From an uncultured Pseudomonadota bacterium (lineage in GTDB: Bacteria; Pseudomonadota; Gammaproteobacteria; Burkholderiales; Burkholderiaceae), in assembly GCA_946480245.1 (NCBI GenBank), contig CAMLIZ010000094.1, positions 1 through 17,280 of the forward strand: DNA of 17,280 bases, written 5' to 3'. The position numbers and the translations under genes were made by a program. Below are positions 1 to 7,953 of this stretch, in pieces (positions within the stretch are counted from its first letter, which is position 1; every line of letters begins with the position of its first letter). Under the pieces are notes generated by a model that was given only the letters and a program-made list of their open reading frames with translations, was not told the origin of the DNA and did not search any database.

Positions 1-478
1 GCACGATGGTCTGCGTCAGCAGCACCGGCAGCATGTTGCGGAAGGCCTGCGGCAGGATCACGTAGCGCATGTTCTGCGCGTAGGTCAGCCCCATCGCCTG
101 GCCCGCGTAGACCTGCCCGCGCGAGATCGACTGGATGCCCGCGCGCATGATCTCGGAGTAGTACGCCGCCTCGAAGACGGTGAAGGTGATGATGGCCGAC
201 AGCTCCTTGCCGATCGGCTTGCCAAGGAACAGCGGGATCAGCAGGTAGACCCACAGGATCACCATCACCAGCGGGATCGAGCGCAGCCCGTCCACGTACA
301 CCCGCGCCGGCCATTCCAGCAGCTTGCTGCCCGACAGCCGCATCAGCGCGACCAGCGTGCCGATCAGGACGCCACCCAGCATCGCGATCAGCGTCAGCTC
401 CACGCTGAACGCCAGGCCGGACAGCACGTAGCCGCGGAAGACCTCCCAGGTGTAGACGGAAAAGTCGAGGTTCATCAT
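1..478 (-). CDS. gltK: Glutamate/aspartate ABC transporter permease GltK-like (partial, 3' end off window)
   Basis: This is the second inner-membrane permease of a polar amino acid (glutamate/aspartate) importer of the HisMQ type. The visible 159 residues begin MMNLDFSVYTWEVF and contain hydrophobic segments that fit the usual helices. Near the cut edge lies the cytoplasmic EAA-like loop that docks the ATPase (GLTYAQNMRYVILPQAFRN). The gene runs off the left edge, so its C-terminal part and any gltL ATPase gene are unseen. Two tandem ATG codons (478 and 475) compete as start. The first gives a 4-base ATGA overlap with the gltJ stop, which suggests translational coupling, so I chose it. GltJ and GltK normally form a heterodimeric channel. 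The order binding protein-gltJ-gltK matches the E. coli gltIJKL layout. Assignment to glutamate/aspartate rests mainly on the neighbouring GltI-type proteins. Confidence 0.9.
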   Translation of the reverse strand, partial: MMNLDFSVYTWEVFRGYVLSGLAFSVELTLIAMLGGVLIGTLVALMRLSGSKLLEWPARVYVDGLRSIPLVMVILWVYLLIPLFLGKPIGKELSAIITFTVFEAAYYSEIMRAGIQSISRGQVYAGQAMGLTYAQNMRYVILPQAFRNMLPVLLTQTIV

Positions 479-1185
479 TTGCCGCCCCCGACATAACCCG
501 GCACCCGCACGCTCGACTCAATCAGCGCCATCACCCGGTTCACGGCGAACGCCGACACCATGTACAGCGCCGTGACCCCCATGTACACCTCGATGCCGCG
601 CCCGGTTTCCTCCTGCGCCTGCATGGCGAACAGGATCAGCTCGGAGATCGACACCGCGAACGCCACCGACGAGTTCTTGATGATGTTCATCGCCTCGCTG
701 GTGAGCGGCGGGATGATGATGCGAAACGCCATCGGCAGGATCACGTAGCGATAGGTCTGCGGCAACGTGAGCCCCATTGCGAGGCCCGCCATGCGCTGCC
801 CGCGCGGCAGCGCCTGGATGCCGGCACGCACCTGCTCGGCCACGCGCGACGACGTGAAGAAGCCGAGCGCGAACACCACCAGCACCAGCGAAGGCAGGTG
901 CTTCATCGACGGCACCAGCGCCGGCACCACGTGGTACCAGAGAAAGATCTGCACCAGCAGCGGTATGTTGCGGAACAGCTCGACCCAGGCATTGCCCAGC
1001 GCCTGCAATCCGCGATGCGGCACCGTGCGCAGCACGCCGATCAACGCGCCGACCAGCAACGCCACGATCCAGCTGAGCGCAGAGACCGACAGCGTCCAGC
1101 CCCAGGCCGACATCATCCAGTGCAGGTAGGTCTCGTCCGCGCCGGTGTCCTGCAGGAAGACCTGCCAGTTCCATTGGTAAGACAT
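475..1185 (-). CDS. gltJ: Glutamate/aspartate ABC transporter permease GltJ-like
   Basis: This 236-residue inner-membrane permease is the partner of GltK in an acidic amino acid importer. The N-terminus starts with an amphipathic stretch (MSYQWNWQVFLQDT) typical of GltJ. About five hydrophobic segments follow, and the conserved ATPase-docking loop (AMGLTLPQTYRYVILPMAFR) lies near residues 136-155. Length is close to the roughly 245 residues of E. coli GltJ. The start is supported by a strong purine-rich site (GGAGGAGAGCA) directly before ATG 1185. The stop overlaps the gltK start by 4 bases. An intrinsic terminator lies between this gene and the binding-protein gene upstream, so the permeases are probably made at a lower level than the binding protein. 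Family identity is very secure; the exact substrate is inferred from context. Confidence 0.93.
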   Translation of the reverse strand: MSYQWNWQVFLQDTGADETYLHWMMSAWGWTLSVSALSWIVALLVGALIGVLRTVPHRGLQALGNAWVELFRNIPLLVQIFLWYHVVPALVPSMKHLPSLVLVVFALGFFTSSRVAEQVRAGIQALPRGQRMAGLAMGLTLPQTYRYVILPMAFRIIIPPLTSEAMNIIKNSSVAFAVSISELILFAMQAQEETGRGIEVYMGVTALYMVSAFAVNRVMALIESSVRVPGYVGGGK

Positions 1186-1220
1186 TGCTCTCCTCCGGCC
1201 CCTCGAAAGACGGCGTCGCT

Positions 1221-1251
1221 AAAAAGAAGCCCACCCGGGGCACGGGTGGGC
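1221..1251 (-). terminator. Intrinsic terminator (attenuator) between gltI2 and gltJ
   Basis: On the minus strand an 8-base-pair perfect stem, GCCCACCC with GGGTGGGC (1251-1244 and 1236-1229), is followed at once by TTCTTTTT. One more G-C pair can close the loop. It lies 17 bases past the gltI2 stop, inside what is otherwise one operon. Partial termination here would favour binding protein over permease, as is common in ABC importer operons. Confidence 0.85.
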
Positions 1252-1268
1252 TCCAGGCGACGCGGAGC

Positions 1269-2159
1269 TTACAGCTTGTAGTCTTCCTTGGGCTTGTTGT
1301 TCGGATGCGCGATGGCGTCCTTCAGCGTCTCGGTCATCGGCATGTTGACGGCCACGTTGCGCGGGGGAATCGGCTTCATGAACCACTTGTCGTAGATCTT
1401 GCTGATCTCGCCGCTCTTCATCATGCCGATCACGGTGTCGTCGACCAGCTTCTTGAACGCCGGGTCGTCCTTGCGGAACATGATCGCGATCGGCTCCACG
1501 CTCAGCGTTTCGCCCACGATCTTGAAGTCGCTCGGGTTCTTGGAGTTGACGATCAGGCCGGCCAGGATGTTGTCGTCCATCACGAACGCGTCGGCGCGGC
1601 CGCTTTCCACCAGCAGGAAGCTGTCGGCGTGGTCCTTGCCGAACACCTCGTCGAAGTTCACGCCCTGGGCGCGCTGGTGCTTGCGCAGCAGCTGCACGGA
1701 GGTGGTGCCGGTGGTGGTGGCCACCTTCTTGCCCTTCAGGTCGGCGATCGAGTTGATGCCGGAGTTCTTATTCACGGCAATGCGCACGTTGGTCACGTAG
1801 GTGGTGGGGGCAAAGTCCACCTGCTCGGCGCGGGCCTTGTTGTTGGTGGTGGAGCCGCACTCCAGGTCCACCGTGCCGTTGAGCACCAGCGGGATGCGGT
1901 TCTGCGAGGTCACCAGCGCATAGTCCACCGCAAGGCTCGGCATCTTCAACTGAGCCTTCACCGCGTCCGCGATGCGGTTGCAGATCTCGACGTGGTAGCC
2001 GGTGTACTTGCCGTCACCGGTGGTGTAGGCCAGCGGAGCCGACGAATCGCGCGTGCCGATCACGATCTTGCCGGCGGACTTGATCTTGGCCAGCGTGTCT
2101 TCGGCATGGGCCGCGCCGGCCGTCAGGGCGATAGCCAGGACCAGCAGAGACTTCTTCAT
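1269..2159 (-). CDS. gltI: Glutamate/aspartate periplasmic binding protein (GltI-like, copy 2)
   Basis: This is a periplasmic solute-binding protein of SBP family 3 that delivers acidic amino acids to GltJK. It has 296 residues, with a signal peptide at about 1-19 (MKKSLLVLAIALTAGAAHA). Hallmarks shared with E. coli and Shigella GltI are TRDSSAPLAY (36-45), TSQNRIP (84-90), ECGSTTNN (100-107), KDHADSF in the middle of the second lobe, and the C-terminal YDKWFMKPIPPRN. The Arg, Ser, Arg, Ser, Thr and His that I recall contacting glutamate in GltI are all present. A longer reading frame begins at 2213, but ATG 2159 follows a clean AAGGAG site and starts exactly at the signal peptide. It is preceded by a paralogous binding-protein gene and followed by a terminator, then gltJ. 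Confidence 0.94.
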   Translation of the reverse strand: MKKSLLVLAIALTAGAAHAEDTLAKIKSAGKIVIGTRDSSAPLAYTTGDGKYTGYHVEICNRIADAVKAQLKMPSLAVDYALVTSQNRIPLVLNGTVDLECGSTTNNKARAEQVDFAPTTYVTNVRIAVNKNSGINSIADLKGKKVATTTGTTSVQLLRKHQRAQGVNFDEVFGKDHADSFLLVESGRADAFVMDDNILAGLIVNSKNPSDFKIVGETLSVEPIAIMFRKDDPAFKKLVDDTVIGMMKSGEISKIYDKWFMKPIPPRNVAVNMPMTETLKDAIAHPNNKPKEDYKL

Positions 2160-2248
2160 GAATAACTCCTTGTAGGAATGAACACAGGAACGTCTGACGT
2201 CAACGGACAACAAGGCAGGAGCGCCTACGGGGAAATGCGTACTGGAAG

Positions 2249-3127
2249 TCAGTTGGGCACCTCATCGGTGGGGTACTTCCAGAAATCCTTCAGCAGGTAA
2301 TTCATCGGCATGTTCAGTGACACATTCTTCGGCGGAATCGGCTGCATGAACCACTTGTCGTAGATCGCGTAGGCCTCGTGGCTGGCGATGAGGCGCTTCA
2401 TCTCGTCGTCCACGATGCGCTTGAACTCCGCATCATCCTTGCTGAGCATGATGGCCAGCGGCTCGATCGTGAGGAACTTACCCACCACCTTGAGCTTGCC
2501 GGGATCCTTGCGTTCGGAGCGCAGGCCGTACAGCAGCACGTCGTCCATCGCGAAGCCGTCGGCCTCACCCTTTTCCACCAGCTCCACGGCCTTGGCATGG
2601 TCGGGCGTTTCGACGATGGAGATGTACAGCAGGCGCTCGCGGTTGGCCTGGTCGATCGCTTTCAGCGGCGTGGTTCCCTTGGTGATGGCCAGCTTCTTGT
2701 GTTCGAAGCCGGCCAACTCGGTGATCGGGCTGTCGGCACGCACCAGGTAGCGGGCGCCCGTGATGTAGTGCGGCACCGTGAAGGCCACCTTCTGCCGGCG
2801 CTCGGTGTTGTTGGTGGTGGAGCCGCACTCGAGGTCGGCCTTGCCTTCGGCGATGGCCGGGATGCGGGTGGCGCCGTTCACCATCAGGTAGCTCACGTCG
2901 AGCTTGGGCAGGTTCAGCTTCTTCTTCACCGCCTCTACCACCTTCAGGCACAGGTCCATCGCATAGCCCACCGGCTTGCCGTTGACCACGTACGACAGCG
3001 GCACTGACGATTCGCGATGGGCGATCACGATGCTGCCGTTCTGCTTGATGCGGTCGATCACCGGCCCGGCGTGCACGGAGGCAGCAAACAGCAGGGGCAG
3101 GCACAGCAGTGCGGAAGCTCGTTTCAT
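2249..3127 (-). CDS. gltI: Glutamate/aspartate-type periplasmic binding protein (GltI paralogue, copy 1)
   Basis: This is a second SBP family 3 binding protein, 292 residues, encoded just upstream of the other copy and probably sharing the GltJK permease. A signal peptide covers about 1-20 (cleavage likely after ASVHA). It retains AHRESSVPLSY (36-46), ECGSTTNN (100-107), the His in TPDHAKAV and the C-terminal YDKWFMQPIPPKN. The TSQNR motif of canonical GltI is NGATR here (84-88), so the likely ligand-contacting serine is glycine. This may change specificity towards a related amino acid. No strong ribosome site is visible before ATG 3127; only a weak ACGAG lies nearby. It starts 40 bases after aspA and ends 89 bases before copy 2, so co-transcription with aspA is likely. 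Family is certain; ligand is open. Confidence 0.9.
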   Translation of the reverse strand: MKRASALLCLPLLFAASVHAGPVIDRIKQNGSIVIAHRESSVPLSYVVNGKPVGYAMDLCLKVVEAVKKKLNLPKLDVSYLMVNGATRIPAIAEGKADLECGSTTNNTERRQKVAFTVPHYITGARYLVRADSPITELAGFEHKKLAITKGTTPLKAIDQANRERLLYISIVETPDHAKAVELVEKGEADGFAMDDVLLYGLRSERKDPGKLKVVGKFLTIEPLAIMLSKDDAEFKRIVDDEMKRLIASHEAYAIYDKWFMQPIPPKNVSLNMPMNYLLKDFWKYPTDEVPN

Positions 3128-3167
3128 GGCGGCTCGTGAGGTTGCGGCTTGTGGCGGCGGCGACAGT

Positions 3168-4604
<1,437 letters not shown>

Positions 4605-4612
4605 GGGCGCGG

Positions 4613-4642
4613 ACTGTAAGGCCCGGTTACGTACGGCGCCAA
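4613..4642 (-). promoter_or_regulatory. Candidate aspA promoter (-35/-10), predicted nearly leaderless
   Basis: On the minus strand TTGGCG (4642-4637) and TACAGT (4618-4613) are separated by 18 bases. TACAGT ends 8 bases before the aspA ATG, so transcription would start within about two bases of the start codon. This fits the lack of any Shine-Dalgarno sequence. The hexamers match consensus only partly, so this is a prediction from spacing and context. Confidence 0.45.
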
Positions 4643-4662
4643 TGCAGATTGCAGCCCTCGTT

Positions 4663-4677
4663 ATGCGTTTGGCGCAT
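4663..4677. promoter_or_regulatory. Candidate LysR-type operator (T-N11-A dyad) upstream of aspA
   Basis: The perfect inverted repeat ATGCG-N5-CGCAT has the T-N11-A geometry of LysR family recognition sites. Its centre (4670) lies about 65 bases upstream of the predicted aspA transcription start. That is the classical position of the LysR recognition site. It sits in the 96-base gap between the LysR gene ending at 4701 and aspA, so that regulator is the obvious candidate to bind it. Confidence 0.55.
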
Positions 4678-4686
4678 GTAGATAAA

Positions 4687-4698
4687 GGGTTTTCCCTA
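4687..4698. repeat. Small AGGG-TTTT-CCCT dyad just after the LysR gene
   Basis: A four-pair inverted repeat, AGGG TTTT CCCT, lies directly behind the LysR stop codon in an AT-rich patch. It is too short for a confident terminator. It could be a weak terminator, a second protein-binding half-site for the aspA control region, or chance. Confidence 0.25.
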
Positions 4699-4700
4699 TA

Positions 4701-5615
4701 TCAGTTCGTGCGCAGGAATTCCCACAGCGATTGCGCTGCGGCCTTCGTATGGCGGGCAGTTTCCGGGCGCTCGCGATAGATGCGCACCTCCATCGTCAAC
4801 TGGTGCGCCGGCAGCTCGGAGGCCGCCACCAGCCGGCGCGAGCGCAGTTCCTTGCGCACCGAGCTGGACGGCAGGAACGCGAGGCCGTGCCCTTCGAGCG
4901 CCATCGCCTTCAGGCCTTCGGCCATGTCGGTCTCGTAGATGGGCTCCAGCCCGAGCGGCGGGTTGGCTTGCTTGATGATCTGCTCCACCAGCCGGCCGAG
5001 GTACGCGCCCGAGGCATAGCTGAGAAACGGCACACGCTCGCCCGGCGCGGGCGGCAGGTGAAACATCGGCTGGCCGTCGGCGCCGGCCTTGGCGTAGGGC
5101 GCCAGGGTCTCATGGCCGAGGCTCAGCATCTCGTAGCGCTCGGGCGACAACTGCAGCGGCTGCGACGCATGGTGGTAGGCGATCAGCAGGTCGCAGCTGC
5201 CTTCCGTGAGCCGCAACACGGCGTCGTGCACGTTCAGCGCGATGAGCCGGCTCTTCACGCCCCCGAAGCGCTTGCGCAGATCCATCAGCCAGTGCGGGAA
5301 GAACGTGAAGGCGAGCGTGTGCGGCACGGCGAACTCGATCATGTCGTGCCCGCTCACCTGGTGCCCGCGCATCATGTTGCGCGTGGCCTGCAAGGCGCCG
5401 AGGATCTCCAGCGCCTGCGAGTGGAAGGTTTCACCGGCCGGCGTGAGCCGCGTGGGGTAGGACGATCGGTCCACCAGGTCCAGCCCCGCCCAGGCTTCCA
5501 GGGCCTGGATGCGGCGCGAGAACGCCGGTTGCGTCACATGCCGGAGCTGGGCGGAGCGCGAAAAGCTGCGCGTCTCGGCCAGGCTGACGAAGTCTTCGAG
5601 CCACTTGGTTTCCAC
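4701..5615 (-). CDS. LysR family transcriptional regulator, HypT/YjiE-like
   Basis: This LTTR of 304 residues has an N-terminal winged HTH (METKWLEDFVSLAETRS, then TQPAFSRRIQALE at about 30-42) and a C-terminal effector domain. The opening ETKWL-DF-L and the QPAFSRRI-ALE block resemble E. coli HypT (YjiE). Motifs near the C-terminus such as SYASGAYLGRL and MALEGHGLAFLP also line up. HypT itself responds to hypochlorite, but the subfamily is broad and I do not infer that here. An open frame extends upstream to 5726, but the HTH begins right at GTG 5615. No Shine-Dalgarno sequence is seen; TACACT lies 9 bases upstream. It precedes aspA on the same strand with a T-N11-A dyad between them. This makes it the probable regulator of aspartate uptake and breakdown. 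Confidence 0.85.
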   Translation of the reverse strand: METKWLEDFVSLAETRSFSRSAQLRHVTQPAFSRRIQALEAWAGLDLVDRSSYPTRLTPAGETFHSQALEILGALQATRNMMRGHQVSGHDMIEFAVPHTLAFTFFPHWLMDLRKRFGGVKSRLIALNVHDAVLRLTEGSCDLLIAYHHASQPLQLSPERYEMLSLGHETLAPYAKAGADGQPMFHLPPAPGERVPFLSYASGAYLGRLVEQIIKQANPPLGLEPIYETDMAEGLKAMALEGHGLAFLPSSSVRKELRSRRLVAASELPAHQLTMEVRIYRERPETARHTKAAAQSLWEFLRTN

Positions 5616-5624
5616 GGTCGCGGC

Positions 5625-5630
5625 AGTGTA
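5625..5630 (-). promoter_or_regulatory. Possible -10 element for the HypT-like LysR gene
   Basis: TACACT on the minus strand ends 9 bases before the GTG start. This would give a leader of only a few bases, consistent with the absence of a ribosome site. No good -35 is visible at the expected spacing, where the sequence is the tail of the upstream ABC gene. Read-through from that gene, which ends 37 bases upstream, is an alternative. Confidence 0.25.
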
Positions 5631-5652
5631 ACCAGCGGTGCCGCCGCCACGC

Positions 5653-7485
5653 TCAGGCGACGGCGGTTTCGGCGCTGCGTTCCGCGCTCTGCTGCTGCAA
5701 ACGCCACATCTCGGCGTAGCGGCCACCGGCAGCGAGAAGCGCCGTGTGCGCGCCGCGCTCGACGATGCGGCCGTGCTCCAGCACCAGGATCTCGTGAGCG
5801 TCCACCACGGTGCTCAGGCGGTGCGCGATCACCAGCGCCGTCTTGCCGCGCGCGGCGCTGCGCAGTTCGGCCTGGATGGCACGCTCGTTGGCGGAGTCGA
5901 GGGCCGACGTGGCCTCGTCGAAGATCAGGATCGGCGGGTTCTTCAGCAGCGTGCGGGCGATCGCCACGCGTTGTTTCTCGCCGCCCGACAACTTGAGGCC
6001 GCGCTCGCCCACCATCGTGTCGTAAGCCTTGGGCGTGGCGGAGATGAAGTCGTGGATGTGCGCCGCCTTGGCCGCCGCCTCCACCTCGCTGCGCGACGCG
6101 CCCGGCCGGCCGTAGGCGATGTTGTATTCGACCGTGTCGTTGAACAGCACGGTGTCCTGCGGCACGATGCCGATCGCCGCACGCACACTGCCTTGCGTGA
6201 GGCGGCGCACATCCTGCCCGTCGATCAGGATGCGGCCGGCCGTCACGTCGTAGAAGCGGTACAGCAGGCGCGCCAACGTCGATTTGCCGGCACCCGACGG
6301 CCCCACCACCGCCACCGTCTTGCCGGGCGGGATGTCGAAACTCAGGTCATGCAGGATCGGCCGTGCCGGGTCATACGCGAAGCTCACGTGCTCGAAGCGC
6401 ACCGCGCCTTGCGTGACGACCAGCGGCACCGCGTCGGGCGCGTCGGCGATCTCGCGTTCGCGCTCGAGCAGGCGGAACATCTTGTCCAGGTCGGTCAGCG
6501 ACTGCTTGATCTCGCGGTACAGCACGCCCAGGAAATTGAGCGGGATGTACAGCTGGATCATGAAGGCGTTGATCATCACCAGGTCGCCCAAGGTGAGGCG
6601 GCCGCTGACGACGCCGCCGGTGGCGCGCCACAGCATCGTGACCAGCGCGGCCGCAATGATCAGCTGCTGCCCGGTGTTGAGCAGCGACAAGGTGCGCTGC
6701 GCCTTCAGTGCCGCGCGGCGCAGGCTCTCCAGCGCCACGTTGTAGCGCCGCGCTTCGTAATCCTCGTTGTTGAAGTACTTGACGGTCTCGTAGTTGAGCA
6801 GCGAGTCGATCGCCTTGCTGTGCGCGGTCGAATCCAGCTCGTTCATCTCGCGCCGGAACTGCGTGCGCCATTCGGTCACGGTGATGGTGAACGCGATGTA
6901 CACCACCAGCGCGGCCACCACGATCCACGCGAACGCCGCGTCGAACTTCACCGCCAGCAGGGTGAGCACCATGCCCACCTCGATCAACGTGGGCAGGATG
7001 CTGTAGAGCGAGTAGGAGATCAGCGAGTGCACCGCGCGCGTGCCGCGCTCGATGTCGCGCGTCATGCCGCCGGTCTGGCGCTCGAGGTGAAAGCGCAGGC
7101 TCAGGTCGTGCAGATGCCGAAAGGTCTGCAGCGAGATGCGCCGCGCTGCCCCTTCGGTGGCCTTGGCGAAGGTGAGCTCGCGCAGCTCCGTGAACAGCGT
7201 GGTGCACAGGCGCAGCCCGCCGTAGGCAACGAGCAGCCCGATCGGCACCACCAGCACCGCGCGCGGGTCGCCGGGCTTGAGCGACAGCGCGTCCACCAGC
7301 TTCTTCAGCAGCACCGGCACGCCCACGTTGGCGCCCTTGGCCGCCATCATGAACAGCAGCGCGACACCGACGCGCCAGCGGTATTCCCACAGGTAGGGCA
7401 GCAGCTTGCGCAGCGTCAGCCAGTCCGAACGAGGCGTGCCGGGCGGGTCGGCCGGGGCCGGCGGAGCGGAGGACATGCGGCGCAT
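5653..7485 (-). CDS. Atm1-type half-size ABC exporter (fused permease/ATPase)
   Basis: This inner-membrane exporter (610 residues from ATG 7485) acts as a homodimer, with an N-terminal six-helix domain and a C-terminal ATPase. The membrane domain has the Atm1/HMT family run LNYETVKYFNNEDYEARRY and, further on, LNTGQQLIIAAALV. ATPase motifs with this start are Walker A GPSGAGKST (395-403), Q-loop Gln443, signature LSGGEKQR (499-506), Walker B ILIFDEATSALD (519-530) and His555. Relatives in mitochondria and Novosphingobium export glutathione-linked sulfur species or metal-glutathione conjugates; that role is inferred here. The frame is open to 7548, but this would overlap the divergent thioesterase gene. 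ATG 7485 and ATG 7476 are both plausible, neither with a strong ribosome site. It could be co-transcribed with the LysR gene downstream. Confidence 0.92.
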   Translation of the reverse strand: MRRMSSAPPAPADPPGTPRSDWLTLRKLLPYLWEYRWRVGVALLFMMAAKGANVGVPVLLKKLVDALSLKPGDPRAVLVVPIGLLVAYGGLRLCTTLFTELRELTFAKATEGAARRISLQTFRHLHDLSLRFHLERQTGGMTRDIERGTRAVHSLISYSLYSILPTLIEVGMVLTLLAVKFDAAFAWIVVAALVVYIAFTITVTEWRTQFRREMNELDSTAHSKAIDSLLNYETVKYFNNEDYEARRYNVALESLRRAALKAQRTLSLLNTGQQLIIAAALVTMLWRATGGVVSGRLTLGDLVMINAFMIQLYIPLNFLGVLYREIKQSLTDLDKMFRLLEREREIADAPDAVPLVVTQGAVRFEHVSFAYDPARPILHDLSFDIPPGKTVAVVGPSGAGKSTLARLLYRFYDVTAGRILIDGQDVRRLTQGSVRAAIGIVPQDTVLFNDTVEYNIAYGRPGASRSEVEAAAKAAHIHDFISATPKAYDTMVGERGLKLSGGEKQRVAIARTLLKNPPILIFDEATSALDSANERAIQAELRSAARGKTALVIAHRLSTVVDAHEILVLEHGRIVERGAHTALLAAGGRYAEMWRLQQQSAERSAETAVA

Positions 7486-7488
7486 GGG

Positions 7489-7502
7489 GATTGGCGACAA
7501 TC
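7489..7502. promoter_or_regulatory. Short dyad in the divergent ABC exporter/yciA gap
   Basis: GATTG-GCGA-CAATC is a perfect five-base inverted repeat within the gap of about 47 bases between two divergent starts. Its GACAAT portion could also serve as a -10 for the plus-strand gene. Any promoter for either gene must lie here or inside the opposite coding region, so the dyad may be an operator; it could equally be chance. Confidence 0.25.
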
Positions 7503-7532
7503 GCGAGCAGTGAAGAGCAGGAGATGACGACG

Positions 7533-7949
7533 ATGACGGCCTATTCAAGCGGCACCGCGCCCCGAGGCAGTTTGCCGCAAGACAAGGAACTGGTGCTGCG
7601 GGTGATGCCGATGCCCGCTGACGCCAATGCCAATGGCGACATCTTCGGCGGCTGGATCATGGCGCAGGTGGACCTGGCCGGCGCCGTGCTGCCGGCGCGC
7701 ATCGCCAAGGGCCGCATCGCCACCGTGGCGGTAAACCAGTTCGTGTTCAAGCAGGCCGTTTCCGTCGGCGACCTGCTCAGCTTCTACGCGCGCGTGGAAC
7801 GCGTGGGCACCACGTCGATCACGGTGCACGTGGAGGTGTACGCCGAGCGCAACCCGGCCGACCTGCACGTGGTGAAGGTCACCGAGGCCAACCTCACCTA
7901 CGTGGCCATCGACCACGAAGGCAAGCCGCGGCCGGTGCCCAAGGGATGA
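7533..7949 (+). CDS. yciA: Acyl-CoA thioesterase, YciA-like hotdog fold
   Basis: This cytoplasmic thioesterase hydrolyses acyl-CoA to free acid plus CoA. It has 138 residues in a single hotdog domain, close to the 132 or so of E. coli YciA. The block LVLRVMPMPADANANGDIFGGWIMAQVD (20-47) carries the family signature, including Asp36 within NANGDIFGGW. Later AVSVGDLLSFYARVERVGTTSI and TYVAIDHEGKPRPVP match YciA segment by segment. In-frame starts also exist at 7491 and 7524. ATG 7533 is preferred because AGGAG (7519-7523) sits 9 bases upstream, whereas it abuts 7524. The stop is 4 bases before a LysR gene start, which suggests coupling. YciA has broad acyl-CoA specificity, and a link with the fatty acid genes further right is plausible but not shown. 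Confidence 0.92.
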   Translation: MTAYSSGTAPRGSLPQDKELVLRVMPMPADANANGDIFGGWIMAQVDLAGAVLPARIAKGRIATVAVNQFVFKQAVSVGDLLSFYARVERVGTTSITVHVEVYAERNPADLHVVKVTEANLTYVAIDHEGKPRPVPKG

Positions 7950-7953
7950 GCCG

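Noticed and set aside
2160..2213. Upstream in-frame start of gltI copy 2 (18 residues)
   Set aside because: ATG 2159 has a strong AAGGAG site and begins exactly with a signal peptide; the extension would bury the signal sequence.
5616..5726. N-terminal extension of the HypT-like LysR protein (37 residues)
   Set aside because: LysR proteins begin at or very near the HTH; the extension overlaps the 3' end of the ABC gene and has no recognisable character.
5638..7527. Plus-strand open frame of about 630 codons opposite the ABC exporter gene
   Set aside because: Antisense shadow of a gene with intact Walker A, signature and Walker B motifs; the composition is low-complexity His/Arg/Gln-rich.
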